Source: Prorocentrum cordatum
Taxonomy: Eukaryota > Sar > Dinophyceae > Prorocentrales > Prorocentraceae
Length of the DNA: 64,000 bases
Direction of reading: 5' to 3'
Assembly: GCA_963575745.1 (NCBI GenBank)
Contig: CAUYUJ010020579.1
Span: forward strand, 1 to 64,000
The position numbers and the translations under genes are program-made. The notes below the pieces were generated by a model, which was given only the letters and a program-made list of their open reading frames with translations, was not told the origin of the DNA and did not search any database. This document shows, piece after piece, positions 33,535-43,399 of this stretch. How positions within the stretch are numbered: the first letter of the stretch is position 1; every line of letters starts with the position of its first letter.

Positions 33535-34255
33535 TGCAATGCTGAATGTTTCGATCTTGATGTACCGTGCCGAGGGCTGTGCTGTGCTGCGCAGTGCTGA
33601 ATTGCGATGTGCCATGCCGCGATTGTGCTCTATAGGGTTGTGGATCGAGTCATGCTTTGCATCCGAGTCCTGACCGAACTGATCTGGATGGTAAGCTCGA
33701 GCTGCCTGAGCACATAGTGGCTGCCCCAGAGCTAATTGACAGGGGGACAGGCAAGCAGGACGCAACACGCGACGTGCCAGGGGACGTGCCATTGGGACGC
33801 ACCGCGGGACGTGCCAAGGGGACGCGCTCCTGGACGTGCCACGAGACGTGCCAAGGGACGCACCGTGCGACGTGCCAGGGGGACTCGCCACGGAACGTGC
33901 CAAGTTGCAATGCTAAATGTATCGATCTTGACATACCGTGCCGGATGCTGTGCTGTGCTGCGCCGTGCTGAATTGCGATGTGCCATGCCGCGATTGTGCT
34001 CTATAGCGTTGTGGATTGCGTCCTCCTTTGCATCCGAATCCTGACCGAACTGATCTGGATCTTAAGCTCGAGGTGCCTGAGAACATTTTCGCTGCCCCAG
34101 AGCTAATTGACAAGGGAACATGCTAGGAGGACGCGCCGCAGAACGTCCCAAAGGACGCGCCAGGGGACGCGCAATGGGGACGCACCGCGGGACGTGCCAA
34201 GGGGACGCGCTACGGAACGTGCCAATGGACGTGCCACGGGACATGCCAGGGGACC
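33535..34255 (+). repeat. About 370-bp tandem duplication with GGACGTGCCA words
   Basis: Unit one (33,535-33,905) and unit two (33,908-34,255) share CGATCTTGA, GCTGAATTGCGATGTGCCAT, CCTGACCGAACTGATCTGGA and GCCCCAGAGCTAATTGACA. Each ends in a run of GGACGTGCCA/GGACGCG words of 12-17 bases. Confidence 0.9.
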
Positions 34256-34475
34256 CATGTGTTTTCAAGTGTGGTGTCACGTATCTCCCGCCCTGGGGCG
34301 TTCGGAACCCATGTGTTTTCACGTTTGTCCTGCCCTGGGGCGTTAGGAACCCATATGGTTTCGCGCTTCCCTCGCCCTGGGGTGTCAGGAACCCATGTGT
34401 CTTCACGCGTGCCCCGCCCTGGAGCGTTAAGAACCGATGTGTTTTCACGCTTCTCGAGCCTCCCAGGGCCTCCTG
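34256..34475 (+). repeat. 49-bp satellite, left array
   Basis: Four or five units of GGAACCCATGTGTTTTCACG plus CTTCTCCCGCCCTGGGGCGT. The same family occurs at 41.7 and 42.1-42.35 kb, on the other side of YR element 1. Confidence 0.9.
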
Positions 34476-34494
34476 GGGGGCGGGGGGGAAGAAA

Positions 34495-34992
34495 GCGCTC
34501 CCCGAACAAATACCATTTAAACTATGCTGTCCTAGGATCCCACGCGCCAGAGCTGAAGGGGGGCAGGCGGCGCCCACGGCGCCGTCAGGCATCAAAGGAT
34601 AACAGCGAATATCCGACACAGCAGCGGGACACGAGGAGAAACCAGACACGGGCGAGCGTGGGGCGTCCAGCCCCCAACATTTGTTCGATCGATCCCGCTC
34701 GGGACCTGCAGGCGGGCCCCGAGGGCCCCAGAAAGTCGGTGCCTGACCTGGCACTCCAAGGGGCCCTCGAGGCCAACAAAAACAGATCACGTGCGGAAGA
34801 CCCCACACAGGCCAACCAGCCCCTTCTGGCCGCAGGCCCTATCTAGATTGCACAGCGCAGGACGTAGCACACCAGGGAGGGAGGGAGGGAGGGGCGAAGG
34901 AGTAGGTGACTAGTCCTGACCCCCCCAGCTTAGGCACATCATTTGGGATCCCCGAAAATACATCATTCTTCATGTTAATTGGAGAAAAGAGG
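34495..34992. other. 3' flank or UTR of YR element 1
   Basis: No coding motif. It has a short GGGA repeat at 34,872-34,890. It begins with a GGCGGGGGGG-to-CTCCCCGAAC stretch similar to 41,575-41,615 at the other end. Confidence 0.4.
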
Positions 34993-36291
34993 CTACGTGC
35001 TGCGCCTTCTAATTTGCGCCTTGAGGCCCGACCTGGGCCTCGCCACCTCTGGGCGCGGCACCTCTGAGGAGCCGAGCGGCAGCGAGGCACCCTGCGGCAG
35101 CCCCTTCAGCATCCTTATCAGACGAGCAGTGAGTGGCTTGTCCGCCACCCTGGACTTCCCCAGCGCCTGTGCCATGAACACGCCTGGGGCCCGCCAGAAC
35201 TCCTCGCCGTCTCGTAGCTTGGCGTCAGTCATGATGCTGCGCCTCGCAATGAGGATGAACGACTTGGTATACCTCTGGAGGGCGCTGGCGGTGTTCCAGC
35301 GCCCCCTTCTCCGTGCCACCTCGAGGTCTCCCCCTGCCGCCACAAAATGTGCGGCTCCCGCATGCCTGAGGCCATGCGGGGGCCCGAACTCCTCGAGCCC
35401 GAGCCTGACGAGGGAGCGGTTCCACTCGCGCCTGTACTTGTCGGGAGTGATGGGGAAGACGCAGTCGTCGGGGGCGAGGTCGGAGATCAGGACCTTCATG
35501 ATCTGCTTGCCGAGCTCCGTCGTCAGCTCGACGCCCTGGCCCGACCCCGTCTTGACCTTCTCGCCCCTGGCGCGGTCCCCCAGGAGCAAGGCCATGCGCC
35601 CCGTCTTGTCCGTGCTCACGTCCCGTCTGCGGAGGCCGGCCCAGTCCTGCTCACGTAGCCAACCGTCCAGCTGCACGATGACCGCGCAGGCCTCGAGGGG
35701 CAGCCCGCGCTCACACAAATCCACTACTATCAGCGCGACCCCCTCGATAGGGATGGGCTGCCCCTCCTGCCCCTGCTGCTGTCTTTCCCATGCTTTGAGA
35801 GCTCTCGCAGCCAGGGGCAGGTAGTTACGATGATCCTCGAAGATGTGCATGAATCCATTGAAAGCCAAACTCCCACTCGCATAACCCAATCCACGTACGT
35901 AGCAGAGGTCCGAGAGGTATGATGCCAGGGCCTTGTCACGCTGGTGCACCGTCTCGAACGGAACGCCCAGCCTCTTTGTGTCGATGAGGAAATCCCTGAC
36001 AGCCTTCTCGTACACCACGTTCGTCTTGTCGTCGACCGCGTGGATCGCCAGCCTGTTGTTGAACTCCAACGTGTCCGTGGCCGCGTTCGCCCAGGCCAGG
36101 GCCCCCCTGGTCTTCAAGGGCGGCGGTCTCGATGTCGATCGAACAGCTCCGACGGTGTGCACGAGGCCAAAGATGATCAGGAAGAGGTGAGCTGGCCGTG
36201 ATCTCGTCGAAGCACTCCGCGGGGGCCGGAGCCCGAAGGCCCACCCCTCGGGCCCCTCTCGCGTCTCGGCCAGCTCCATCCGATAAATCAT
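34993..36291 (-). CDS. Tyrosine recombinase of YR element 1
   Basis: About 432 residues from an ATG that overlaps the stop of the upstream RT ORF (TGATG at 36,289-36,293). The core-binding domain is around YEKAVRDFLIDTKRLGVPFE. The catalytic domain has an arginine in DWAGLRRRDV, a candidate lysine in RGEKVKTGSG, the HxxR box in PPHGLRHAGAAHFV, and RRGRWNTASALQRYTKS with the tryptophan and nucleophilic tyrosine. All catalytic positions expected for the family can be matched. It would integrate a circular cDNA. The overlap suggests coupled translation or reinitiation from a shared transcript. Confidence 0.75.
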   Translation of the reverse strand: MIYRMELAETREGPEGWAFGLRPPRSASTRSRPAHLFLIIFGLVHTVGAVRSTSRPPPLKTRGALAWANAATDTLEFNNRLAIHAVDDKTNVVYEKAVRDFLIDTKRLGVPFETVHQRDKALASYLSDLCYVRGLGYASGSLAFNGFMHIFEDHRNYLPLAARALKAWERQQQGQEGQPIPIEGVALIVVDLCERGLPLEACAVIVQLDGWLREQDWAGLRRRDVSTDKTGRMALLLGDRARGEKVKTGSGQGVELTTELGKQIMKVLISDLAPDDCVFPITPDKYRREWNRSLVRLGLEEFGPPHGLRHAGAAHFVAAGGDLEVARRRGRWNTASALQRYTKSFILIARRSIMTDAKLRDGEEFWRAPGVFMAQALGKSRVADKPLTARLIRMLKGLPQGASLPLGSSEVPRPEVARPRSGLKAQIRRRST

Positions 36292-39263
36292 CACGTCGAG
36301 GGCCTCCCCAGCATCATCCTCACAGCCTTCGGGGTGTGCCGCCACTTGTGCTCCTCCTTCGTCGCCTCCGCCGCTCCGATCCCCAGTCCACGACTCGGTC
36401 CGTCGGCCACGTTGTCCTCCGATGCAACCCATCTCGTACACAGCTTGATGCCACACGCCAGCACCACTGCTGCCGCTTGCCTTGCCAGATGCAGTAAGCC
36501 AGCCGCTGATGACCGTCCTTTGGCCAGCACTCCCATGGATACCAGGGAGTCCGAAAACACCAGTACCCTCATGCCCCAGGAGGGCCTCGATCGGGAAAGG
36601 TGACGAAGCAAGGCAACGATCGTGCGCAGCTCGAGGATGTTGTTGTGCTCTTCCTTGGCCCACTTCCCCTGAAACAGCAGGGCCCACCTCGAAACCCTCG
36701 TCCATGAGGCAGAAGCGGGTAGGGCCTGACCCCTTGCCCGCACGATCTTCAGCTGCCCCTCCTCGATCTTCGCCTGGGCCCCCGTCGAGACTCTGCACCA
36801 ATCGGGCAAGATCTCCGCCACGGTCTCGCCGTGCAACATCCGCCAGGCAGTGCCGTAGCTGAAGTCCGTCCCCCCCGTGCCTGACCAGGTCCCAGGTCCC
36901 TCCACACTGTGCAGCCTCGAGAACCGCTTGTCGTTGGTCACCAGCAGCATCTCCGACAACGCGTCGCCGCAGGTGTAGCCGTAGACCCCGTCCAGCCCCA
37001 AAAAGTCGGACCAGACCTCGTCGATAAATCGTCTGTGCCGCAGGATCGCCGTGAAGATGAGGCCTTCCCTGCGCATCAGCTTGGCCACCTCCAGCGCCAT
37101 GTGCTGTGCGATGGCATCCTTGCCCGGCTGCAGGTGCGCCAACCACCACCAACGCCTCCTGATCCGTCCGAAGAGCCGCTCGAGCTCGCTCGGGATCATC
37201 AGGTCGTAGTTCGGGCCGCGCAGGATCTCTGAGGCCTCGCACCAGATGCCCTCGATCGTCCTCAGGTCGTCCGTCAGCGCCTCGACGCCCGAGTAGAGCT
37301 CGAGGAAGCCTGGTATCCCCGCTGGGGGGTGGATGACCTCGTCGTCCTCCTGGCCAGCCATCTCGACCTCCTGCTCTATCTCGCCAAAGACCTCCTCGGT
37401 CCTCATCTCCCAGACCTGGTGGTTCCCCTTGCTCATCTCCGCGCGGCACTCGCTCGAAGTGGCTTCGGTCTGCACGATCCCGTACCCCTCCTCGGAGGCG
37501 TCCGTCATGAACACCTTGGGGTACCAGTCGGCCTCGAGGTTGGAGGTAAAGTAAACCGAGAGGCTCGCCAGCGCCATCAGCTCGGACACGACGTCCTGGG
37601 GGGGCCTCAGCTTCACGTCCCACTCGTTCCCCATGTGCTCCTGCACCCACGAGTAGATCGCGCTGAGGATCGCGAAGCCAGACCGAGAGATCATAAGACA
37701 CCAGGTCCACATCCCCAGCAAAGACGACAGACGCGATGGCGTGGTGCTCCCAGCTATCACGATGGCCTCCGTCGCCAAGACCAGCTCCTTCATCTTCTCG
37801 GGCTGTATCATGACGGTGCATGGCCGTCCTCGGATAGTCAGGCCCAACCCCCTCGTCATCCCAGGCCCCCAGTCCTCCTTGTGAACCTGCAGACCCTTCG
37901 CCTCGAGAGAGCCCTTGACGATGTCCTTGTCTATCTGGATGTCGCCGTCCTTCGCGTCCAGGATCCTGAAACCGATGTAGTCGTCGATGTAGAGCATCAG
38001 GATCAGCGAGGCCTTCTCGAAGGAGGGGGTCGGGCGCCCATACGCCAGCTCCGCCACCTCGTAGCCCTGCACGTCCCTGAGGCACTCGGTGAGGCAGGAG
38101 TGGGCCAAGAAGACAGCCCAGGAATGACCCATCACGGGTGCGATGGCTCCAACACCCACGCTCGTCCCCAAGGGCTCCTCTATCGGCCTCCCCACTTCGC
38201 AGGAATACCTCCACAGTTCCCTCGGGGAGACGTCCTCCAGCACACAAAACTCCGCCAACTTGCTGTTCCATCTCAGCCTGTAAAACCAATCTGGAATGTC
38301 CCCCGCGAACGAGAAGAGCTCCTTCGTACCCAGCACGTCGGGAGACAAATCCAGAGATTTCAGCGCACTCGGTGACCCCAGTCCCGTCCACGGCGGCCTC
38401 CGAAACCTCAAGTTGAGACGCCGGCAGTCCCAGACGAGCCGCGATGACTCCACTCGGCCCTCGCCGTCCTGACTCAGGTTCTTCACCACCGTGAACACGC
38501 CCACCCTCTCCTCGATGTGGTCGACGTACGACAACATTCCCCCCTCCCACATGCGTAGGCTCAGCTCCAGACGGTTCTTCTTGTTCCTCCACCCTGGGTC
38601 GCAGTAGCTCGGCATCCCCCGATACTTGACCCAGTCGATCTCGTCGTCCGTCCTCAGCATGAGCCCCGCCACGTTCTCCAGGTAGGGGGTCGCGGCCGCC
38701 GACAGCTTCGATATGGGTAGGCCCCTGACGCCCCGTCGAGGGACAGACACCTGCTCCGCCAAGAGGTCGCACAAGTCCCCCTTCTTCAGTCGTCCAGTTG
38801 TCCGCGCCGTCTGCCCGACACCGCCATAGTCCATCATTCTTCCCGCGCCCAGGCGGCCGAGAACCGCCCTGCCATCGCTGATGCTCCCCCAGTCGGCTCT
38901 CAGCACCAACTTCGACCAGAGCTCGTTGATGATCGTCCTCTGCGTCGGCGTCGCGCTCGCCCAGGTGGATGGCGGATAGTCGACCCTCAGCTCCTCCACT
39001 ACCTTGCAGTGCCCTCGAGCCAAAGACCTTATCGCCGCCGTCGCCCTGGCCAGCCTCCGCCGCGTCACCCTGCGTTCCCTCTCCGTCAAGTGGGGATCTC
39101 TCCCCGCCATCGCCGCGTAGGGCGGCGTCGGGAGGTCTCGCAGTGGATCGCGCTGACGATCGCACGTAGCAGCCCCAGCCATCGGGGAGCAACTGGACAT
39201 GCAGTCCACGATGAGAGATGCCCACAGTCTGGTAGAGCTGCGCCCCGATATACAAGTGGACAA
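36291..39263 (-). CDS. RT/RNase H polyprotein of YR element 1, methyltransferase-like insert in RNase H
   Basis: About 990 residues. The start is uncertain; an ATG at MAGRDPHLTERERR is an alternative to the first one. RT: VWDCRRLNLRFRRPPW, FSFAGDIPDWFYRLRWNS, and the catalytic LILMLYIDDYIGFR box. RNase H begins with KVFMTDASEEGYGIV and resumes about 270 residues later with FQGKWAKEEHNNILELRTIV, VLVFSDSLVSMG and TRWVASEDNVADGPSRG. Between these halves lies a domain starting GFLELYSGVEALTDDL, which resembles motif I of the methyltransferase-like domain in YR element 2. It lacks the PC box and ENP motif at the expected positions (LAHLQPGK instead). This places a degenerate methyltransferase-like fold inside RNase H. 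The frame is intact throughout. Confidence 0.75.
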   Translation of the reverse strand: MSTCISGRSSTRLWASLIVDCMSSCSPMAGAATCDRQRDPLRDLPTPPYAAMAGRDPHLTERERRVTRRRLARATAAIRSLARGHCKVVEELRVDYPPSTWASATPTQRTIINELWSKLVLRADWGSISDGRAVLGRLGAGRMMDYGGVGQTARTTGRLKKGDLCDLLAEQVSVPRRGVRGLPISKLSAAATPYLENVAGLMLRTDDEIDWVKYRGMPSYCDPGWRNKKNRLELSLRMWEGGMLSYVDHIEERVGVFTVVKNLSQDGEGRVESSRLVWDCRRLNLRFRRPPWTGLGSPSALKSLDLSPDVLGTKELFSFAGDIPDWFYRLRWNSKLAEFCVLEDVSPRELWRYSCEVGRPIEEPLGTSVGVGAIAPVMGHSWAVFLAHSCLTECLRDVQGYEVAELAYGRPTPSFEKASLILMLYIDDYIGFRILDAKDGDIQIDKDIVKGSLEAKGLQVHKEDWGPGMTRGLGLTIRGRPCTVMIQPEKMKELVLATEAIVIAGSTTPSRLSSLLGMWTWCLMISRSGFAILSAIYSWVQEHMGNEWDVKLRPPQDVVSELMALASLSVYFTSNLEADWYPKVFMTDASEEGYGIVQTEATSSECRAEMSKGNHQVWEMRTEEVFGEIEQEVEMAGQEDDEVIHPPAGIPGFLELYSGVEALTDDLRTIEGIWCEASEILRGPNYDLMIPSELERLFGRIRRRWWWLAHLQPGKDAIAQHMALEVAKLMRREGLIFTAILRHRRFIDEVWSDFLGLDGVYGYTCGDALSEMLLVTNDKRFSRLHSVEGPGTWSGTGGTDFSYGTAWRMLHGETVAEILPDWCRVSTGAQAKIEEGQLKIVRARGQALPASASWTRVSRWALLFQGKWAKEEHNNILELRTIVALLRHLSRSRPSWGMRVLVFSDSLVSMGVLAKGRSSAAGLLHLARQAAAVVLACGIKLCTRWVASEDNVADGPSRGLGIGAAEATKEEHKWRHTPKAVRMMLGRPST

Positions 39264-39435
39264 AGACCACCAGGACGCAACTGATCACACGTGCCGAGCC
39301 ACGCTCAACAGCGCGACAGTCCCAACCCCTCGTAGCCGTCGAACACCTTCCTAGACTCTGGGCGATCAAGCTACACGGACTTATGCACTGTGTGCTGGCT
39401 TGGCAAGAGGTAGCCGTGAAACCTCCTGCCGCAAC

Positions 39436-41500
39436 CTATTCGTCCGCATGGCCACGACCGCCTGCCTCGCCGAGCCCGCCGAGGTGCTTGCTGATCGCAG
39501 CCTTCCGCTTGAGACGCTCCGCCACCTCGTCGTCCGCCGCCAGCACGCCAGGGCTGGTCTGCCTCGCTAGGTCCAGGAACTCCTCCGCGTAGGCCCAGTT
39601 CACCTTGGACTTCCACTTGCTGCCATTCGCCGACTTCGGGCGTCGCCAGTCCGACTCCTGCTCGACGAGCTCGTAGGCCTTGAAAATCGAGTACAAGCGC
39701 AAGCACGTGAGCTCGGCCGCCTGTGAGTTGATCAGGGAGTCGAACTCGCCCGCCGACATCATCTTGTCCAAGACAGCCCCGAGCATGTACACCTCCGACG
39801 CGATGGAGCACTTGATGAGCTCCTTCTGCCTGAGCCAGTCATCCAGCTCGGCCCGAGCGCCCCGCCCTGACTTGTAGAGACGTGCAAGCACCGTCGGCGC
39901 GACCCGAGCCTGGACCCCCCCGACACGCCCCCCGTCCACCTCGCGGTAGGACTTGAGCGTGGCGAGCAGCCCGTCCTTCGGGTTGCGGGCCTCGATCTCG
40001 AGCTGCGCCACGGTGTCACGCACCCCCGCGGATCCCGCGGAGATCTTGTCCCAGCTCGTAGGTGTCGAAGAGGCCGACGTCGGCGCACTCCCCTTGGTGG
40101 CACGGCCCGAGTCCTCAGAGACCACACGCTCATGCTCCTGCAGCTTCTTCAGGAAGGCGTCCACCTGGGTACCTGAGGGCTTCTCGGGCTGCTGCTCCTC
40201 GCTGTCGCTCTCGAAGTGGAGGCGCCTGGGCGGCTTCTTCGGCGTAGACGGCTCGTCCTGGCCGGCGCCCGTCTTCCCAGCCATCGCCTCGGCCAACGAG
40301 GCGACGCTCGCCTGGAGCGCCGACTGCCCCCTAGCAAGCTCTGCATAGAGGTGGCGCGCATCAGGCTCGTCGTCCGAGTCGGGCACCTGGGCCCCCGCCA
40401 CGTAGTCCGAATCCGAGGCCTCACTCTCCGTGTCAGAGTCTCCTGACCAGAGCTTGCGTCCACCGTGGAACATCCAGAACAAGACGTAGGCGCCTGCCAC
40501 CACGCAGCCCAGGGTGGTGACGATCGTCTCGAGCTCGCCACTCTCCCACATCTCCTCGGCCATCTCGTAGTACTGCCCTGCCTCATGAGCCGCTTCCCCT
40601 GCCGTGACGACCATGTCGTAAAAGGACTTGAGCGCCGAGCCCAGCCCTAGCGCCCGCCAGGCGCGCCAGCCCAGGAACCCCGCTGCCACGCAGAACCCGC
40701 CAGAGCGGCGGAGCCACACGAAGCTCACCAGGTTGATGGCGCCCCCGACAGCCCACCACAGGAAGTGCTCCTTCTTCTTGCCAGTCCTCTTGGACTTCGG
40801 GGACGCCTTGGCCTTCGGGCTGGGCTTGTGCGCGGCCCCCTCGCCCTCCAGCTCCCGCCTCGCGATGAGCTTCTCCGAGGCCGCCAGCACGAGGTCGCGC
40901 GAGGCCGCGCTCAGCCCAGGGTGCTCCGTCCACTGGATGCCGACCCTAGGTTTCGTGAAAACCCTGTCCTTGTCACGGACGTTGACGACCTGGACCCGTA
41001 GTGTCGGGTCAGCACACGTCCAGAGCGTGCTGTTCGACTTGCCGATCTTGCTGATCAGCAGCATGACGCTGCCGCTGCTGCTGCCCGTCTTGAGGTAGAT
41101 GCGGTTCCAACGCGCCCACGGCGCCATGACGACCGACGCCTTCGTCCCCACGATGATCACCTGCCCCGCAGCGTCCTCGTAGTCCGTGCCGTCGCCCTCG
41201 GCCAGCTCGTCCGCCTCCGCGAACCCGAAGAACGGGCGGCCCTCCTCTGCGAGGTCGGGCCCGATCCAGCCCGCCGCGCAGGCCGCGATGTACCACCACG
41301 CCCTCGTGGTGACGAGGGTCTGGGCCCTCCGCTGGGGATGGCCCGGCCGTCGGGCGCCGCCCGACACGTGCAATCTGCCAAAAAGGAGACGGCTCTGCCC
41401 TCGGGTCCGCTGGGACCCCAAGCTCCTAGAGCCGAAATCTTGAGGACGGCAAAGCCGAGAGAAGACACAGAAGAGGACGGCACGAGGGGAGGGGAACAAG
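39436..41500 (-). CDS. Gag-like ORF1 of YR element 1
   Basis: The frame is open from 41,631 (731 residues), but the first 100 or so residues come from satellite-like DNA and have no good start. Domains in order: a beta-rich segment (VIIVGTKASVVMAPWARWNR, IYLKTGSSSGSVMLLISKIG) that could be a PH-like fold; a Lys-rich linker (PKAKASPKSKRTGKKKE); two likely membrane segments (FLWWAVGGAINLVSFVWL and IVTTLGCVVAGAYVLFWMF); an acidic Ser-rich linker; and a helical C-terminus with DDWLRQKELIKCSIASEVYM and FKAYELVEQESDWRRPKS. Position before RT supports a Gag role. Membrane segments in such a protein are unusual. It has no close family I recognise. Confidence 0.55.
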
Positions 41501-41529
41501 CAATATAAAAGAGCGTTATAATAACATTT

Positions 41530-41885
41530 ACAATGCAGAAAAATGCCTCCCGTGGCCTCCTGGGGCCTCCTCGGGACGGGGGGGGGTGGCGAAAAGCGTC
41601 CCCCGAACCCCGAACACAGATCCCAAAACATAACAATGCCTCCTGGGGCCTCCTGGAGCTTCCTGGAGCCTCCTGGGGCCTCCTGGTGCGTTATGAACCA
41701 TGTGCGTTTGCGCTTCTGCCTCCCTGAGGCGTTAGGAACTATGTGTTTTCACGCTTCTCCCGCCCTGGGGCGTGAGGAACTGTATGCCTTCACGCTTCTC
41801 CCGCCCTGGGAGGGGGAGGGGGAGGCGTAAGAGGAGAGAGGAGACGGAGGAAGAGGAGGAGGAGGAGGAGGAGGAGGAGGAATGG
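41530..41885 (+). repeat. GGCCTCCTGG words, 49-bp satellite units and (GGA)n
   Basis: CCTCCTGGGG words at 41,545-41,690, then two or three 49-bp units (TATGTGTTTTCACGCTTCTC), then a GGA tract at 41,838-41,885. Confidence 0.85.
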
Positions 41886-42089
41886 AGCAGAAGGAGGACG
41901 AGGAGGACATGTAAGACCGTCACATGAGACGTCTTTTGAGCACACTTGGGTCGTCGAGGGCTGGTGTGGGAGGGGCGATCTGGGGGTTCCCGTGGGGCAC
42001 TCTTGGGGCTCTTTTGGGCCGTCTTGGGGGCTCTCTTGGGGGCCGTCTTGGAGCCCTCGTGGCCGCATGAGGTGGGTGCACTGCGGCCG

Positions 42090-42355
42090 TCGTGGGGGCG
42101 TTAGGAAACCCGTGTTTTCAAGCTTGTCTTGCACTGGGGCGTTAGGGACCCATGTGTTTTCACGCGTCTCCCGCCCAGGGACATTGAAACCCATGTGTCT
42201 TCACGTTTCTCCCGTCATGGGGCGTCAGGAACTGTATCTTTTCACGCTTCTCCCGCCCTGGGGCGTTAAGAATCGATGTGTTTTCCTGTTGTCCCGCCCT
42301 GGGGTGTTAGGAGCCCATGTGTTTTCACGCTTCTCCCGCCCTGGGGCGTGGACAC
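42090..42355 (+). repeat. 49-bp satellite, right array
   Basis: Five or six units of CCATGTGTTTTCACGCTTCT plus CCCGCCCTGGGGCGTTAGGA with small differences. Confidence 0.92.
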
Positions 42356-42359
42356 GTAA

Positions 42360-42510
42360 AAACACGATACCCCCATGGGTGGCCTGGACACGTGAGAACA
42401 CATGGTTCCAATTCGGGACAATCGTGTGAGATACCCCACTGGGTGGCCCGAACACGTCAAAACATTTGGTTCCAGCTCGGGGCAACCATGTTAGATACCC
42501 CCCTGTGTGA
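42360..42510 (+). repeat. 64-bp tandem repeat, about 2.5 units
   Basis: GATACCCC..TGGGTGGCC recurs at about 42,367 and 42,430 and in shortened form near 42,494. Each is followed by ACACGT.A.AACA and GGTTCCA. Confidence 0.8.
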
Positions 42511-43399
42511 CCTGGGCCCTCGTGGGGCCTCCTGGAGAAGGCCAATCGATATGACCATACGTAAAAGCACACGGATTTGTGCTCCTGCAGAGGGCCACTC
42601 TATGAGAACACACGTAAAAACACACGTGCCCCTGACCCAAAATGTGTCCCGCACCCTGTGTTTTATCGATCGAATGCGTTTTGTTGTTAAGAGTTTCGCT
42701 CGGGACATCCTCACATTCTAACGGCCCTTCGCGACTTCATTATCTATCGAAAATAATTTCGCCGGCCCGTCGCAAGTAACTAAATGAAAACCCTGGACCT
42801 CTGCCCTGCCACGGACTGTTGGATAGACACCAAAAAGGGTCCCAGATCTCAGTTTTCAGTGAGCTTGCGCCGAGGACAGGAGCAGGAAGGCAGAAGGCGC
42901 TGACCGTGCGGGGGGAGGCGTGCGAACAGCCACGGCGGCGATGGAGGAGTTTCCTTTTTTTCGTCTGGCGACTTCCTCCCTGTTGCCTCCTGCTGTTGCC
43001 TCCACGTTGTTGTACTTTGTCGTGTGTGTGACCACAACCGCTCCGACGGATGAGTGGCGGGGTTCGTGCTTCTCCCCTGCTCCTGGTCTGCCATGATAGT
43101 CTAGGGCGTGCTGTCGTCATGTTCCTGCATTGTGTATACGAGCGACAGTAAATTGAGCAATTGTACAATAATTCCGGCGGCGTCGCGCTTTTATCGCATC
43201 GCAAAGTTGTTGCGTCATCGTGTGGCACTCCGCAGCTACAGCTCAAGGAAGCAGCATCATCCATCGAGTTGTTTCGGGTTAGTGATCTGGTCGAGCCTGC
43301 TCCGAATCCCAATCCCAACCATGCACTTCACACTAGATGCGTGCATTTGTTCTTGCATTTCTATATTTCTCTGTGTACTGTACCTGCCAAGCGCTCATC
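42511..43399. other. No gene recognised; possible 5' region of the following ORF
   Basis: A 192-residue minus frame here lacks motifs. The stretch at 43,100-43,399 precedes the ATG of the next gene and could be its leader. It has a third, truncated copy of the AATTTCGCCGGCCC element near 42,755. Confidence 0.35.

Larger units (their letters stand above)
34993..41500 (-). mobile_element. YR element 1: DIRS-like retrotransposon (Gag, RT/RNase H, recombinase)
   Basis: Three minus-strand frames follow one another: a Gag-like ORF (to 39,436), an RT/RNase H ORF (39,263-36,291) and a tyrosine recombinase ORF (36,291-34,993). RT and recombinase ORFs overlap as TGATG. Unlike YR element 2, these ORFs have no internal stops or frameshifts, and the recombinase keeps its catalytic residues. 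The ends are not defined: no split direct repeat or inverted terminal repeat was found by eye between 34.5-35.0 and 41.4-41.6 kb. Both flanks carry related 49-bp satellite sequence. Confidence 0.75.

Noticed and set aside
36291-39369. N-terminal two thirds of the 1458-residue minus frame over YR element 1
   Set aside because: Above 36,291 this phase is the shadow of the RT/RNase H frame, low-complexity and motif-free; only the part below 36,291 is the recombinase.
34495-41640. Split direct repeats or inverted termini for YR element 1
   Set aside because: Only weak purine-rich similarity was found between the two flanks; not enough to define ends.
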